Assembly: GCA_038147335.1 (NCBI GenBank) | Contig: JAYQTK010000002.1 | Span: 372,001 to 436,000 of the forward strand | Reading direction: 5' to 3' | Source of the DNA: Marisimplicoccus sp038147335 | GTDB lineage: Bacteria; Bacteroidota; Bacteroidia; Flavobacteriales; Flavobacteriaceae | Length of the DNA stretch: 64,000 nt | Part shown: positions 53,625 to 63,414 of the stretch, piece after piece | Layout: each line of letters opens with the position of its first letter | Position numbering within the stretch: the first letter of the stretch is position 1 | Program-made: the position numbers and the translations under genes | Notes under the pieces: model-generated | Databases searched by the model: none | Told to the model about the DNA's origin: nothing | Seen by the model: only the letters and a program-made list of their open reading frames with translations

Positions 53625-54548
53625 ATGAATACAATCATTATAGGAAGTGGGCCAGCTGGATATACAGCGGCAATTTATGCAGCTAGAGCTGATCTTAAAC
53701 CAATAATATATACTGGGTTAGAACCAGGTGGTCAATTAACTACTACAACTGAAGTAGATAATTTTCCTGGATACCCTCAAGGTGTTGATGGGCCAACCAT
53801 GATGAATGAATTAAAAGAACAAGCAGAAAGATTTGGAACAAAAGTTGAAGTTGATTTTATTTCAAGAGTAGAATTTTCTAAAGAAAAAGGCGGTTTACAT
53901 AAAATATACACTCAAAATGGAGATGAAATTCAATCTAAAGCAATAATAATATGTACAGGTGCTTCAGCTAAATATCTTGGTCTCCCAAGTGAGCAAAAAC
54001 TCATTGGAGGTGGAGTTTCAGCTTGTGCAGTTTGTGATGGCTTCTTTTATAAGAATCAAGATGTTGCTGTAGTAGGTGGAGGAGATAGTGCTATTGAGGA
54101 AGCAACATATTTAGCAAAAATTTGTAATAATGTTACGATGTTAGTAAGAAAGGATCACTTTAGAGCTTCAAAGGCAATGCAACATCGATTAAGCAATTTT
54201 AAAAATATTAATGTGCTTTTTAATTCTGAAATAGATGAAGTATTGGGAGACAATGTTGTTGAAGGAATAAAAATTAAAAATAATATCACCAATGAGTTTT
54301 CTCAAGTTAATATTACCGGTTTATTCATTGCCATTGGCCACACTCCAAATACAGATATTTTTAAAGGTATTGTTGATATGGATGATAGTGGATATATATT
54401 AACAGACAAGACTTCAACAAAAACAAACATACCTGGAGTTTTTGCTGCAGGTGATGTACAAGATAAAGATTATAGACAAGCAATTACAGCTGCTGGTACT
54501 GGTTGTATGGCAGCCCTTGATGCAGAAAGATATTTACAAGAAATTTAA
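53625..54548 (+). CDS. trxB: Thioredoxin reductase
   Basis: TrxB reduces thioredoxin with NADPH. The 307-residue protein has the N-terminal FAD motif IIGSGPAGYTAAIYAARA, EPGGQLTTTTEVDNFPGYP, the redox CAVCDG near residue 135, the NADPH-binding VAVVGGGDSAIEEATYL near residue 150, and GVFAAGDVQDKDYRQAITAAGTG near the C terminus. Frame and length are normal. It converges with the arginase-fold gene, with a 4-nt overlap. Confidence 0.96.
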   Translation: MNTIIIGSGPAGYTAAIYAARADLKPIIYTGLEPGGQLTTTTEVDNFPGYPQGVDGPTMMNELKEQAERFGTKVEVDFISRVEFSKEKGGLHKIYTQNGDEIQSKAIIICTGASAKYLGLPSEQKLIGGGVSACAVCDGFFYKNQDVAVVGGGDSAIEEATYLAKICNNVTMLVRKDHFRASKAMQHRLSNFKNINVLFNSEIDEVLGDNVVEGIKIKNNITNEFSQVNITGLFIAIGHTPNTDIFKGIVDMDDSGYILTDKTSTKTNIPGVFAAGDVQDKDYRQAITAAGTGCMAALDAERYLQEI

Positions 54549-55666
54549 ATTCTTTTTGATGCTTTTAACCACCTTACAGGAAGGTTGTCATTTAAGGCAT
54601 CTTGATAATCACTTTCAAGACAAGGTAAAAATTTAATTTTATCATTACTGGCTGAGGTTACTGTCATCCACCATCTCTCTGAAATTTTACTTTTATAAAA
54701 AATAATATCCCTGCCTGAAGTTTGAACTATATATTTAAAAAACAGTTGAGAATCGTCAAAGTTTGATTCATTTATTCTATTATTTAAACTGTCAATAAAA
54801 TACCAAATGATTTCAGAATATAATTTATTTGAAACCTGATTTTTATTTAAGTCAAACAATCCAAAAAAGGATGTCTTATTACTTTGACCTGCATATTTAC
54901 TTAATATACAAGCAAGTCTTGTATCTATTCCATTAGGATTAGAGTTTCCAGAGAATGATAATGATTTCATGTCAAAACCGACTATATCAGCATCTCGAAT
55001 AATTGGTTCAGCTCTCATATTATTTTCTGAAATTTCACCCAATGAAATTTTTTCAAAGAATAATTTATCCATTAGCTCTATCTCTTTATATGAGCATAGG
55101 TGTCGTTGGTACCCTATATTTGTAAAATCATTTAATTTATTAGAATCATCCAGTATAATTTTATTCATGTATGTTCTACCTGAAATTATATCTGAATCTT
55201 GATATAAGTCAAATTGATTATCAATTGATACAATATTTACTTTATCAGAGTAAGAGTCAAAAGATTTAAAGACTGGATAAATAATATCATTGCTTCCTCC
55301 AATTATTACTAAAGTAATTTTTTTTGAATGTAATTCCTTACATATATCATATAGGGCATGATAAGTATCCTCAACAGTATTTCCATTGGGAAGATCACCT
55401 AAATCAGATATGGATATCTTCCATTTACCCTCTTTTAGTTTGTAAAGCTCCTTTCTAAGAATGTTTAAATCTTGTATATCAGATTCAAAATAAGAGTTTC
55501 TAGTTTCACTAATTCCAATTATGCAAAGATTTGATGAATCAATATCAGGAATACCTGATTGGTCTCTATGAAATTTTATTTTATTAAAAAGTGATCCTTG
55601 TAAGTGATTTTCATCTAATTCTTCGAGTAAATTTTCTGAAACAGGTTTTAATAGCTCAAGGCTCAT
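54545..55666 (-). CDS. Arginase/formimidoylglutamase-fold protein, metal ligands altered
   Basis: The 373-residue protein has the arginase fold with VIIGGSNDIIYP near residue 120, IVSIDNQFDLY near residue 150, and VGFDMKSLS near residue 250. In active ureohydrolases the equivalent motifs are GGGHD, DAHxD and DxD, with His and Asp metal ligands. Here the first His is Asn, the second His is Gln and the last Asp is Lys, so a binuclear Mn site looks unlikely. It follows topA with a 4-nt overlap, a common Bacteroidota arrangement. It may have another function, perhaps structural. Confidence 0.78.
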   Translation of the reverse strand: MSLELLKPVSENLLEELDENHLQGSLFNKIKFHRDQSGIPDIDSSNLCIIGISETRNSYFESDIQDLNILRKELYKLKEGKWKISISDLGDLPNGNTVEDTYHALYDICKELHSKKITLVIIGGSNDIIYPVFKSFDSYSDKVNIVSIDNQFDLYQDSDIISGRTYMNKIILDDSNKLNDFTNIGYQRHLCSYKEIELMDKLFFEKISLGEISENNMRAEPIIRDADIVGFDMKSLSFSGNSNPNGIDTRLACILSKYAGQSNKTSFFGLFDLNKNQVSNKLYSEIIWYFIDSLNNRINESNFDDSQLFFKYIVQTSGRDIIFYKSKISERWWMTVTSASNDKIKFLPCLESDYQDALNDNLPVRWLKASKRI

Positions 55667-58111
55667 TTTTTCTTTTTTGGATTTAGATATTCTTTAGCAA
55701 TATCTAATGTAATAGTTTTAGGGTCAATTTCTTTCGGAATTTCTATTTTCTTCTTACCCATTGAGATAACTGACCTACCCCATCTACCTTTTTCAAGCTT
55801 TATGCCTTCATCAACCCACTCAGCAATTAATTTTTCTTTTTCCTTTTTTAATTTTATCTCAATTAGTTCTTCAATATTATCTATTGTAAGATTATCAAAG
55901 TCATATGTCTTATTTACGTTAATAAACATTTCATTCCACTTAATAAATGGTCCAAACCTACCCTTTCCTTTTGTTACTGGTAAGTCGTTATAAATGTGAA
56001 TAGGTTCATCTGCTTTTAACTTTTCTTCAATCAGCGGAATTGCAGAGTCTATATCAACTGAATGTGGATCAATTTCCTTTGGTATTGAAATAGATTTTGA
56101 TGAATATTTTAAATATGGTCCATATCTACCATTATTGACAGTTACAATCTCTCCCTTATAAGTTCCAATTTCCTTAGGAAACTTAAATAGTTCTAGTGCT
56201 TCGTCTAAAGTTATTGTGTCTAACTGCTGTTCTTTAGTTAGGCTAGCAAAAATTGGTTTATCCTCATCATCAACTGTTCCTATTTGAGCAATTGGACCAA
56301 ACTTTCCAAGCCTTACCTTAACAACTCTTCCTGAGACTGGATCATCTCCTAAAATTTTTTCACCAGATTGTCTTTCTGCTGTATCTTTTACAATATTTAC
56401 ATTCGTATGAAAATCTGTGTAAAATTGTTTGATTATATCAGTCCAATTTTGATTTCCCTCAGCTATCTTATCAAAACTTTTTTCAACCTCTGCTGTAAAT
56501 CCGTAATCAAGGATATTGTTGAAATTATCAACTAAAAAGTCATTTACAATCATCCCAATATCAGTAGGTACAAGCTTACCTTTGTTTGAACCAGTCTTTT
56601 CAGTTGAAGTACTCTCAATAATATCTCCATTTCTTAGCTCTATGAATGTTATATTCTTTCTTGGCCTTCGTTATCACCTTTTGATACATAACCTCTGTTT
56701 TGTATTGTTGATATTGTAGTAGCATAAGTTGCAGGTCTACCAATACCAAGTTCCTCCAATTTTTAACTAAAGATGCTTCAGTATACCTTGAGGGGGGTCT
56801 AGAGAATGATTCTCTTGATATAATATTAATTAAATCAAGATTTTCATTAACATTTAATTGTGGTAAAGTGCCTTTTTCTTCCTGTGTCTCATCATCAGTT
56901 CCTTCATTATAAACTCTAAGAAAACCATCAAATTTAATTACTTCACCTCTTGCAATAAATATTTCATCAAAAGAGTTAGAGTTGATATTTACAACTGTTC
57001 TCTCAATTTGTGCATCTGACATTTGTGAGGAAATTGTCCTTCTCCATATAAGTTGATACAATCTTTGCTGATCATAATCTGAGGAAATATCTTCAACAGA
57101 AATATCTGTTGGTCTTACAGCTTCATGAGCCTCTTGAGCTGATTTATTTTTGTTTTTATAATTTCTAAGATTTACATAACTATCTCCATACTTACTCTCA
57201 ATTTTAGATAAAATTGATGATTTAGCTTCTTCTGATATAGTAACACTATCTGTTCTCATATATGTTATTAAACCTGCTTCATATAGTTTTTGAGCAGTTG
57301 ACATTGTCCTAGTAACACCAAAGCCTAATTTTCTTGAAGCCTCTTGCTGAAGGGTTGATGTAGTAAAAGGAGGTGTAGGAGATTTCTTAGCTGGTTTTTT
57401 TTCTACATTAGACACAGTATATATACTATTGATATTTTTTTGAAGAAATGCCTTAACTTCTTCAGCAGAATCAAATTTATTGTTTAGCTCAGCCTTAAGG
57501 TTGACTCCACTAGAATTTTTAAAAGTTCCTATTGACTTGTAAGTGCTATTTGTTAAAAAGTTTTTAATCTCTCTTTCCTTTTCAACAATAAGCCTTACAG
57601 AAACGGATTGAACTCTACCAGCAGAAAGGCCTGTCTTAACTTTTCTCCACAATACTGGAGATAATTCATAACCTACTAATCTGTCTAATACTCTTCTAGC
57701 CTGTTGAGCATTTACAAGATTATAGTTTATCTCTCTAGGACTATCTAATGCAGCTAAAATTGCGTTTTTAGTTATTTCATGAAATACTATTCGATCATAG
57801 TCTTTATTAGTCAAGTTTAAATTTTCATATAAGTGCCAAGCAATTGCCTCTCCTTCTCTATCTTCATCACTAGCCAACCAAACTTTATCAGACTCACTAA
57901 CATACTTTTTTAGGTCTTTTATAACAGGTTTCTTTTCTGTAGGAATTATATATTTTGGTTTAAAATCATTTTCAACATCAACTCCTAATTCTTTAACTGG
58001 AAGATCTGAAATATGCCCAACACAAGACACAACTTTAAAGTCTTGTCCCAAAATTTTTTCAATAGTCTTTGCTTTTGTAGCAGACTCAACAATGACTAAA
58101 TTTTTTGGCAT
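55663..58111 (-). pseudogene. topA: DNA topoisomerase I, two frameshifts
   Basis: TopA relaxes negative supercoils and is essential in most bacteria. The protein starts at 58111 with MPKNLVIVESATKAKTIEK, the TOPRIM domain with VWLASDEDREGEAIAWHL, RRVLDRLVGYELSPVLWRK, and the catalytic Tyr in GLITYMRTDS near residue 300. It then breaks at plus-strand T5 56760-56764 (one A missing on the minus strand, so ASLVKK becomes ASLVKN) and again at TT 56654-56655 (one A missing). With two added bases it continues as LEELGIGRPATYATTIST and runs to 55663 with C-terminal repeats GRYGPYLKYSSKSISIPKE and GRWGRSVISMGKK. Reconstructed length is about 816 residues, normal. An essential gene is unlikely to be dead, so consensus errors are most likely. 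Confidence 0.9.
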
Positions 58112-58195
58112 ATTTTATTTTTTGGGCCTAAATGTAATTAGATTTATTCTTTTGAATCAAAAAAAAATAAAAATTTTAAAATTTGTTTAACATAA

Positions 58196-58226
58196 TTGCT
58201 AGTTAGTTTTAAAGAAAGTAATTTTG
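58196..58226 (+). promoter_or_regulatory. Promoter of the MBL/rhodanese gene
   Basis: TTG at 58196-58198 and TAATTTTG at 58219-58226 are 20 nt apart. The ATG at 58234 begins 7 nt after the last G, so the mRNA probably has a very short leader. Confidence 0.65.
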
Positions 58227-58233
58227 TAATCAG

Positions 58234-59598
58234 ATGAAAGTTGAGCAGATATATACTAAGTGTTTATCACAAGGTTCGTACTACATTGAGAGTAATAATG
58301 AGGTAGCTATTATTGACCCTTTAAGAGAGGTTGATGTATATATATCTAAAGCTAAAACAAGTAATTCAAAAATCAAATACATTTTTGAAACACACATTCA
58401 TGCAGATTTTATTAGTGGTCATTTAAATCTTGCAAAAAAATCAGGAGCAGAAATAGTTTATGGGCCTAAAGCAGAAACTAGTTTTGAAAATATAGTTGCA
58501 AAAGATTATCAAGAGTTTAAAATTGGTGATATAACTATAGTTGCAATTCACACTCCAGGACACACCATTGAAAGTACCACTTATTTATTGAAAGATTCAT
58601 CTGGAAAAGATCATGCTATTTTTACTGGAGATACTCTTTTCTTAGGTGATGTTGGTAGACCAGACTTATCTCAAAATTCTAGTATGAGCAATAGAGATTT
58701 AGCCTCAATGTTATTCGATAGCCTTAGAAATAAGATAATGACTCTAAGTGATGATGTTATTATTTATCCAGGACATGGTGAAGGAAGTTCATGTGGAAAA
58801 GATCTTAGCTCAGAGACTATTGGAAAATTAGGTGATCAAAAAAGGACTAACTATGCGCTTAGAGAGAATATGACAAAAGATGAATTTATCAGAGAAGTTT
58901 TAGATGGATTATTAGATCCTCCAAAATATTTTCCTGATAATGTAATGTTAAACAAAGAAGGTTATGATGAATCTGATGAAATAATTAATAGGAGTTTTAA
59001 TAGTTTAACTGCTAAAGAAGTTAATAATATGATCAAGGAAAAGGTAACAATACTTGATGTAAGAAGTGTTGAAGATTTTTCATCATCTCACATACCAGGT
59101 TCAATTTTTATTGGATTAGATGGAAGATTTGCTCCATGGGTTGGAGAAATATTAGAAGATGTCTCTAAAAAGTTAATTTTAATTGCACCTGAAGGCAGAG
59201 AAAAAGAAGCTATTATTAGACTATCAAGAGTTGGTTTTGACAATGTTATTGGATATCTAGAAGGTGGAATTAATAGCTGGATTAAAAATGGTGGTATTAT
59301 TAATAAAGTATTAAATGAATCTGCATCAAAATTCTCAACAATAGACAATAATAAAGATATCCTTGATGTAAGATCAAAAAATGAACACAAAAGTGAATCA
59401 TTACTAAACTCCATTAATATTCCTCTGATTGATCTAAGTAAATCTATTGATAAAGTTTCTTTTGAAAAAACATTTTATGTTCACTGCAAAGGGGGGTACA
59501 GAAGTATGATAGCAGCATCAATTCTTCTTGCTAATGGAATATCAAACTTTTCAAACATACCTGGAGGTTATGATAAAATCAAAAATTATAATTCATAA
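58234..59598 (+). CDS. MBL-fold hydrolase with two rhodanese domains (persulfide dioxygenase-like)
   Basis: The 454-residue protein has an N-terminal MBL domain (about residues 1-230) with ETHIHADFISGH near residue 52 and HTPGHTIESTTYLL, then two rhodanese-like domains: the first with VTILDVRSVEDFSSSHIPGS, the second with DILDVRSKNEH and HCKGGYRSM, which carries an active Cys. The first rhodanese lacks an equivalent Cys. This plan is found in sulfur-metabolism enzymes related to ETHE1 that oxidise persulfides. It is preceded by a good promoter and stands as a separate unit. Confidence 0.9.
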   Translation: MKVEQIYTKCLSQGSYYIESNNEVAIIDPLREVDVYISKAKTSNSKIKYIFETHIHADFISGHLNLAKKSGAEIVYGPKAETSFENIVAKDYQEFKIGDITIVAIHTPGHTIESTTYLLKDSSGKDHAIFTGDTLFLGDVGRPDLSQNSSMSNRDLASMLFDSLRNKIMTLSDDVIIYPGHGEGSSCGKDLSSETIGKLGDQKRTNYALRENMTKDEFIREVLDGLLDPPKYFPDNVMLNKEGYDESDEIINRSFNSLTAKEVNNMIKEKVTILDVRSVEDFSSSHIPGSIFIGLDGRFAPWVGEILEDVSKKLILIAPEGREKEAIIRLSRVGFDNVIGYLEGGINSWIKNGGIINKVLNESASKFSTIDNNKDILDVRSKNEHKSESLLNSINIPLIDLSKSIDKVSFEKTFYVHCKGGYRSMIAASILLANGISNFSNIPGGYDKIKNYNS

Positions 59599-59657
59599 AT
59601 ACTGACAAATTGGCATAATTTAAATTAATTGAGTAATTTTACTAAAAATTAATTTTT

Positions 59658-61043
59658 ATCAAAAAGAAGTCTTTATTTATTGAAACATATGGGTGTCAGA
59701 TGAATTTTGCTGACAGTGAAGTTGTTGCATCTATATTAAAAAAAGATGGCTATGAATTAACTGATGATTCAAAGAGCGCAAATCTAGTTTTATTAAATAC
59801 CTGTTCAATTAGAGATAAGGCTGAACAAACAGTTCGAAATAAACTTAAAACATATAATTCTTACAAAAAGGATAATAGTAATCTAAAAATAGGGCTTTTA
59901 GGTTGTATGGCTGAAAGGTTAAAGGATAAGCTTCTTGAAGAAGAAAAGATGGTTGACTTAGTTGTAGGACCAGATTCATACAAAGACCTTCCAAACCTAT
60001 TAGATGAGGTTGATCATAACCAAAAGGCAGTTAATGTTATATTATCAAAGTCTGAAACCTATGGAGATATTTCACCAGTAAGAATTCATAACAACGGTAT
60101 TAATGCATTCGTATCAATTACAAGAGGATGTGACAACATGTGCACATTTTGTGTTGTACCATTTACAAGAGGTAGAGAGAGAAGTAGAAATCCTGACAGC
60201 ATATTAAGAGAGATAGATGAGTTAAATCAAAAAGGTTATAAAGAAATAACTTTACTTGGACAAAATGTTGATAGTTATTTATGGTATGGTGGAGGTCCTA
60301 AAAAAGACTTTAAAAAGGCCACAGAAGAGCAAAAGAAAAATTCTATAAAATTTTCAAGCTTACTTGACTTAGTTGCTTCAAGTTTTCCTGAAATCAGAAT
60401 AAGATTTTCAACTTCTAATCCTCAGGATATGACAATTGATGTAATTGAAACAATGTCAAAATATAATAATATCTGTAACTATATTCACCTTCCAATTCAG
60501 TCTGGAAGTGACAGAATTTTGAAAAAGATGAATCGACTTCATACTAGAGAGGAATATCTTGAACTTGTAAAGAAAATAAGAGAAATAATACCTAATTGTG
60601 GTATTTCCCATGATATGATTACTGGTTTTCCATCCGAAACTGAACGAGATCATCAAGATACTTTATCTCTTATGGAAGAAGTAAAGTATGATTTTGGATA
60701 TATGTTTGCGTATTCTGAAAGACCAGGAACTTATGCGGCTAGACACTTTAAAGATGATATCTCTCCAGAAATTAAACAAAGAAGGTTAGAGGAAATAATT
60801 ACTCTTCAACAAAAACATAGCCTAGAAAGAAATAAAAGTTTTATAAATAAAAATTGCGAAGTACTAATAGATAAAGAATCTAAAAAATCAAATGATTTTT
60901 GGAGTGGAAGAACAACTGAAAATAATGTTGTTGTTTTTCCTAAATACAATTTTAAATTGGGTGATACTGTAAATGTTGATATTAGTGATTGCACAACTGC
61001 AACTCTAATTGGAAATATTAATCAATTAAAAACTAAAGTATAA
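59658..61043 (+). CDS. miaB: tRNA-2-methylthio-N6-dimethylallyladenosine synthase
   Basis: MiaB is a radical SAM enzyme that thiomethylates A37 in tRNAs. The protein has IETYGCQMNFADSEVV, LLNTCSIRDKAEQ, LLGCMAERL, radical SAM CDNMCTFC near residue 150, and a C-terminal TRAM domain. The ATG at 59700 would remove ETYGC and its cluster-binding Cys, so the true start is upstream. The frame is open back to a TAA at 59643 with no ATG, GTG or TTG; the candidates are ATT at 59652 or ATC at 59658. I place it at ATC 59658, which gives KKKSLFIETYGCQ. A missing base could instead hide an ordinary start. It is coupled with the sigma-54 gene by TAATG. Confidence 0.9.
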   Translation: MKKKSLFIETYGCQMNFADSEVVASILKKDGYELTDDSKSANLVLLNTCSIRDKAEQTVRNKLKTYNSYKKDNSNLKIGLLGCMAERLKDKLLEEEKMVDLVVGPDSYKDLPNLLDEVDHNQKAVNVILSKSETYGDISPVRIHNNGINAFVSITRGCDNMCTFCVVPFTRGRERSRNPDSILREIDELNQKGYKEITLLGQNVDSYLWYGGGPKKDFKKATEEQKKNSIKFSSLLDLVASSFPEIRIRFSTSNPQDMTIDVIETMSKYNNICNYIHLPIQSGSDRILKKMNRLHTREEYLELVKKIREIIPNCGISHDMITGFPSETERDHQDTLSLMEEVKYDFGYMFAYSERPGTYAARHFKDDISPEIKQRRLEEIITLQQKHSLERNKSFINKNCEVLIDKESKKSNDFWSGRTTENNVVVFPKYNFKLGDTVNVDISDCTTATLIGNINQLKTKV

Positions 61044-62305
61044 TGGAATCAGTTTTAACAGTAAAACAAAGGTTTGGTATAATTGGAGATAACCCTAAAC
61101 TTAATAGAGCAATTGAAAAATCAATTCAAGTTGCTAACTCCGATATATCTGTCCTTGTTACAGGTGAGAGTGGAGTTGGTAAAGAGAATATTCCTAAAAT
61201 TATTCATCAGTATTCTCATAGAAAACATGCAAAATATATTGCAGTTAACTGTGGAGCAATTCCTGAGGGGACAATTGATTCTGAATTATTTGGGCATGAA
61301 AAAGGAGCATTTACAGGAGCTACAGCAAACAGGAGTGGTTATTTTGAAGTAGCAGATGGAGGAACAATATTTCTAGATGAAGTTGGTGAACTTCCACTTT
61401 CAACTCAAGTCAGACTTTTAAGAATTCTTGAAAGTGGAGAATATATTAAAGTTGGATCTTCAAAAGTTCAAAAAACTAATGTAAGAATAGTGGCCGCAAC
61501 CAATGTTAATATGGATGAGGCAATAAAAAAAGGAAAATTTAGAGAAGATCTTTTTTACAGACTTAGTACTATAATTATTAATATACCGCCATTGAGAGAT
61601 AGAAAAGATGATATCCCTATCTTATTCAGAAAATTTGCATCTGATTTTGCCCAAAAATACAATATGCCAACCTTAAGACTTGATGAATCCGCTCAAGATT
61701 TGCTTTGTCAACAAGATTGGAAAGGTAATATTAGACAATTAAGAAATGTTGCTGAACAAATGTCAATATTAGAAAAAGAAAGAAATCTTAAAAGTGATAC
61801 TTTAAATAATTATCTTCCAAATAAAGTTTCAAAACTTCCGGCAACTCTTGATGATGTTAAAGAAGATTCATCCTCTTTTTCATCAGAGCGTGAAATACTT
61901 TACAAGGTTTTGTTTGATATGAAGAATGACTTAAATGATTTAAAAAAATTAACTCTTGAAATAATGCAAGGCGATGATAACAGTGATGTAAAAGAAAAGA
62001 ATCAAGGCTTGATTAATAAAATTTATGGTGATAATGAATCATACGATAGTCAAGAAATAGAAAATTCAGCAGTTGATTTGAATGTTGACCTTGAAAGCAA
62101 AGTTCAGGATAAGTATGAATATGTTGAGACTATTGAAGAAGAAGAAACTCTTTCTCTTCAGGACAAGGAACTAGAAATGATTAAACAAGCTTTAATTAGG
62201 ACTAATGGAAGAAGAAAAAATGCTGCTAAAGAGCTAGGTATATCAGAAAGAACATTATACAGAAAAATTAAACAACATAATCTTGGAGATGTTTCAGAAT
62301 TTTAA
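61043..62305 (+). CDS. Sigma-54-dependent transcriptional activator without N-terminal sensor
   Basis: The 420-residue protein begins directly with an AAA+ domain: VTGESGVGKENIPKIIHQ near residue 40 (Walker A), GHEKGAFTGATANRSGYFE with the GAFTGA loop that contacts sigma-54, GTIFLDEVGELP (Walker B) and RIVAATN. A charged acidic linker (about residues 270-380) follows, then a Fis-type helix-turn-helix (LIRTNGRRKNAAKELGISER) at the C terminus. No receiver or PAS domain precedes the AAA+ domain. It lies between miaB (1-nt overlap) and lptE (17-nt overlap), so it is expressed with envelope-building genes. Targets cannot be read from the sequence. Confidence 0.93.
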   Translation: MESVLTVKQRFGIIGDNPKLNRAIEKSIQVANSDISVLVTGESGVGKENIPKIIHQYSHRKHAKYIAVNCGAIPEGTIDSELFGHEKGAFTGATANRSGYFEVADGGTIFLDEVGELPLSTQVRLLRILESGEYIKVGSSKVQKTNVRIVAATNVNMDEAIKKGKFREDLFYRLSTIIINIPPLRDRKDDIPILFRKFASDFAQKYNMPTLRLDESAQDLLCQQDWKGNIRQLRNVAEQMSILEKERNLKSDTLNNYLPNKVSKLPATLDDVKEDSSSFSSEREILYKVLFDMKNDLNDLKKLTLEIMQGDDNSDVKEKNQGLINKIYGDNESYDSQEIENSAVDLNVDLESKVQDKYEYVETIEEEETLSLQDKELEMIKQALIRTNGRRKNAAKELGISERTLYRKIKQHNLGDVSEF

Positions 62306-62813
62306 AAGAGATTTTTTACTTTTTAGCTTTTCATTAATAAGTTTCTCATGTGGAATCTACAGCTTTACTGGTTCATCGATTCCAGTAGGAGTTGAAACTT
62401 TTCAGGTTGATTATTTTGAAAATACTGCTGGTGGAAAACCTGGGTCTACTGTCGAACCTGGTCTTGACAGAGACTTTACTATTGCATTACAAGACTTGAT
62501 TGTTAATCAAACTAGTCTAAACCTTGTTAATGAAGGAGGTGATATAATATACAGTGGAGAAATTGTTGAGTTTAGTGTTACACCTATGGCAGCCACTGCT
62601 GAGATTAGAGCAGCTCAAAACAGATTAACAATGGCTGTAATGGTTAGTTATGAAAATGTTTTAAATGAAGAGGACAACATAGAAAAAAGATTCTCGTTTT
62701 ATTATGATTTTCCAGGCAATCTTCAAGTATACGATATAAAAGATACTGCACTTCAAGAAATTTTTGAGAGAATTACTCAAGATATCTTTAATGAAACATT
62801 AGCAAAATGGTAA
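62289..62813 (+). CDS. lptE: LptE family LPS-assembly lipoprotein
   Basis: I start at the ATG at 62289; a TTG at 62283 would add two residues. The protein, about 174 residues, has a lipoprotein signal (SLISFSC), followed by GIYSFTGSSIPVGVETFQV near the N terminus, and a body with GDIIYSGEIVEFSVTPMA and a C-terminal LQEIFERITQDIFNETLA. The layout matches LptE, which plugs the LptD channel that inserts lipopolysaccharide into the outer membrane. It overlaps the sigma-54 gene upstream and the TPR gene downstream (7 nt). Confidence 0.9.
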   Translation: MFQNFKRDFLLFSFSLISFSCGIYSFTGSSIPVGVETFQVDYFENTAGGKPGSTVEPGLDRDFTIALQDLIVNQTSLNLVNEGGDIIYSGEIVEFSVTPMAATAEIRAAQNRLTMAVMVSYENVLNEEDNIEKRFSFYYDFPGNLQVYDIKDTALQEIFERITQDIFNETLAKW

Positions 62814-63412
62814 ATAAAACAGGTGATTCATTCTCAAAAATTTTAAATGGATTTGATCCATCAGATTCTTCAACATCCACTATTTTAAAAGGAATACTTA
62901 ATACTTATCCTTTTTTTCAATCAGCATCAGCTTATTATTTAAAAACACTTAAAGTTCAGAAAAAAGAGTCTTTCAATGAGTTACTTCCAAAGACTGCTAT
63001 CTTAACACACAATAGGTCTATACTAAGGAACTGGATATATGAAAAGGAAGAAAATAAAATTAATAAGGAGGTTGATAAAATTGAAAAATATTCCTTTTTA
63101 GATTGGTTTGATGTAATAAATGAAAGTGAATCAAATTTAGATTACAAGATTGATTTAATTGATAAATTCATAAAGAATTCTCCAAAAATTAATATTGACA
63201 AGGAATATAAGTCTGATATTGAAATTATTCCTGAATCTAAGATTAAAGATGATTTAATAACTGAGACGCTCGCAAAAATTTATATTGATCAAAAAAAATA
63301 TAATAAAGCGATGAAAGCTTATAATATATTAAGCTTGAAATATCCAAAAAAAAGTAGTTTCTTTGCAGACCAAATTGAAAGGATAAAAAACTTAAAAAAA
63401 AATAATAATTAA
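62807..63412 (+). CDS. Hypothetical protein with C-terminal TPR
   Basis: The 201-residue protein has no signal peptide. The first two thirds are acidic and helical with no motif I recognise. The C terminus, about residues 150-185, holds one tetratricopeptide repeat (LAKIYIDQKKYNKAMKAYNI followed by LSLKYP). It overlaps lptE and is followed by secG after 2 nt. The location suggests a role with LPS export or secretion, but there is no direct evidence. Confidence 0.8.
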   Translation: MVNKTGDSFSKILNGFDPSDSSTSTILKGILNTYPFFQSASAYYLKTLKVQKKESFNELLPKTAILTHNRSILRNWIYEKEENKINKEVDKIEKYSFLDWFDVINESESNLDYKIDLIDKFIKNSPKINIDKEYKSDIEIIPESKIKDDLITETLAKIYIDQKKYNKAMKAYNILSLKYPKKSSFFADQIERIKNLKKNNN

Positions 63413-63414
63413 TC

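Noticed and set aside
54442..54636. Plus-strand open frame across the end of trxB
   Set aside because: It is a frame shadow of trxB and the convergent arginase-fold gene, with no independent start or motif.
56600..56800. Programmed frameshift in topA
   Set aside because: Two separate sites, neither with a slippery heptamer or strong pause structure, and both in short A/T runs; consensus error explains both more simply.
61083..61352. Open frame inside the sigma-54 activator
   Set aside because: It overlaps conserved AAA+ codons in another frame and shows no conserved features.
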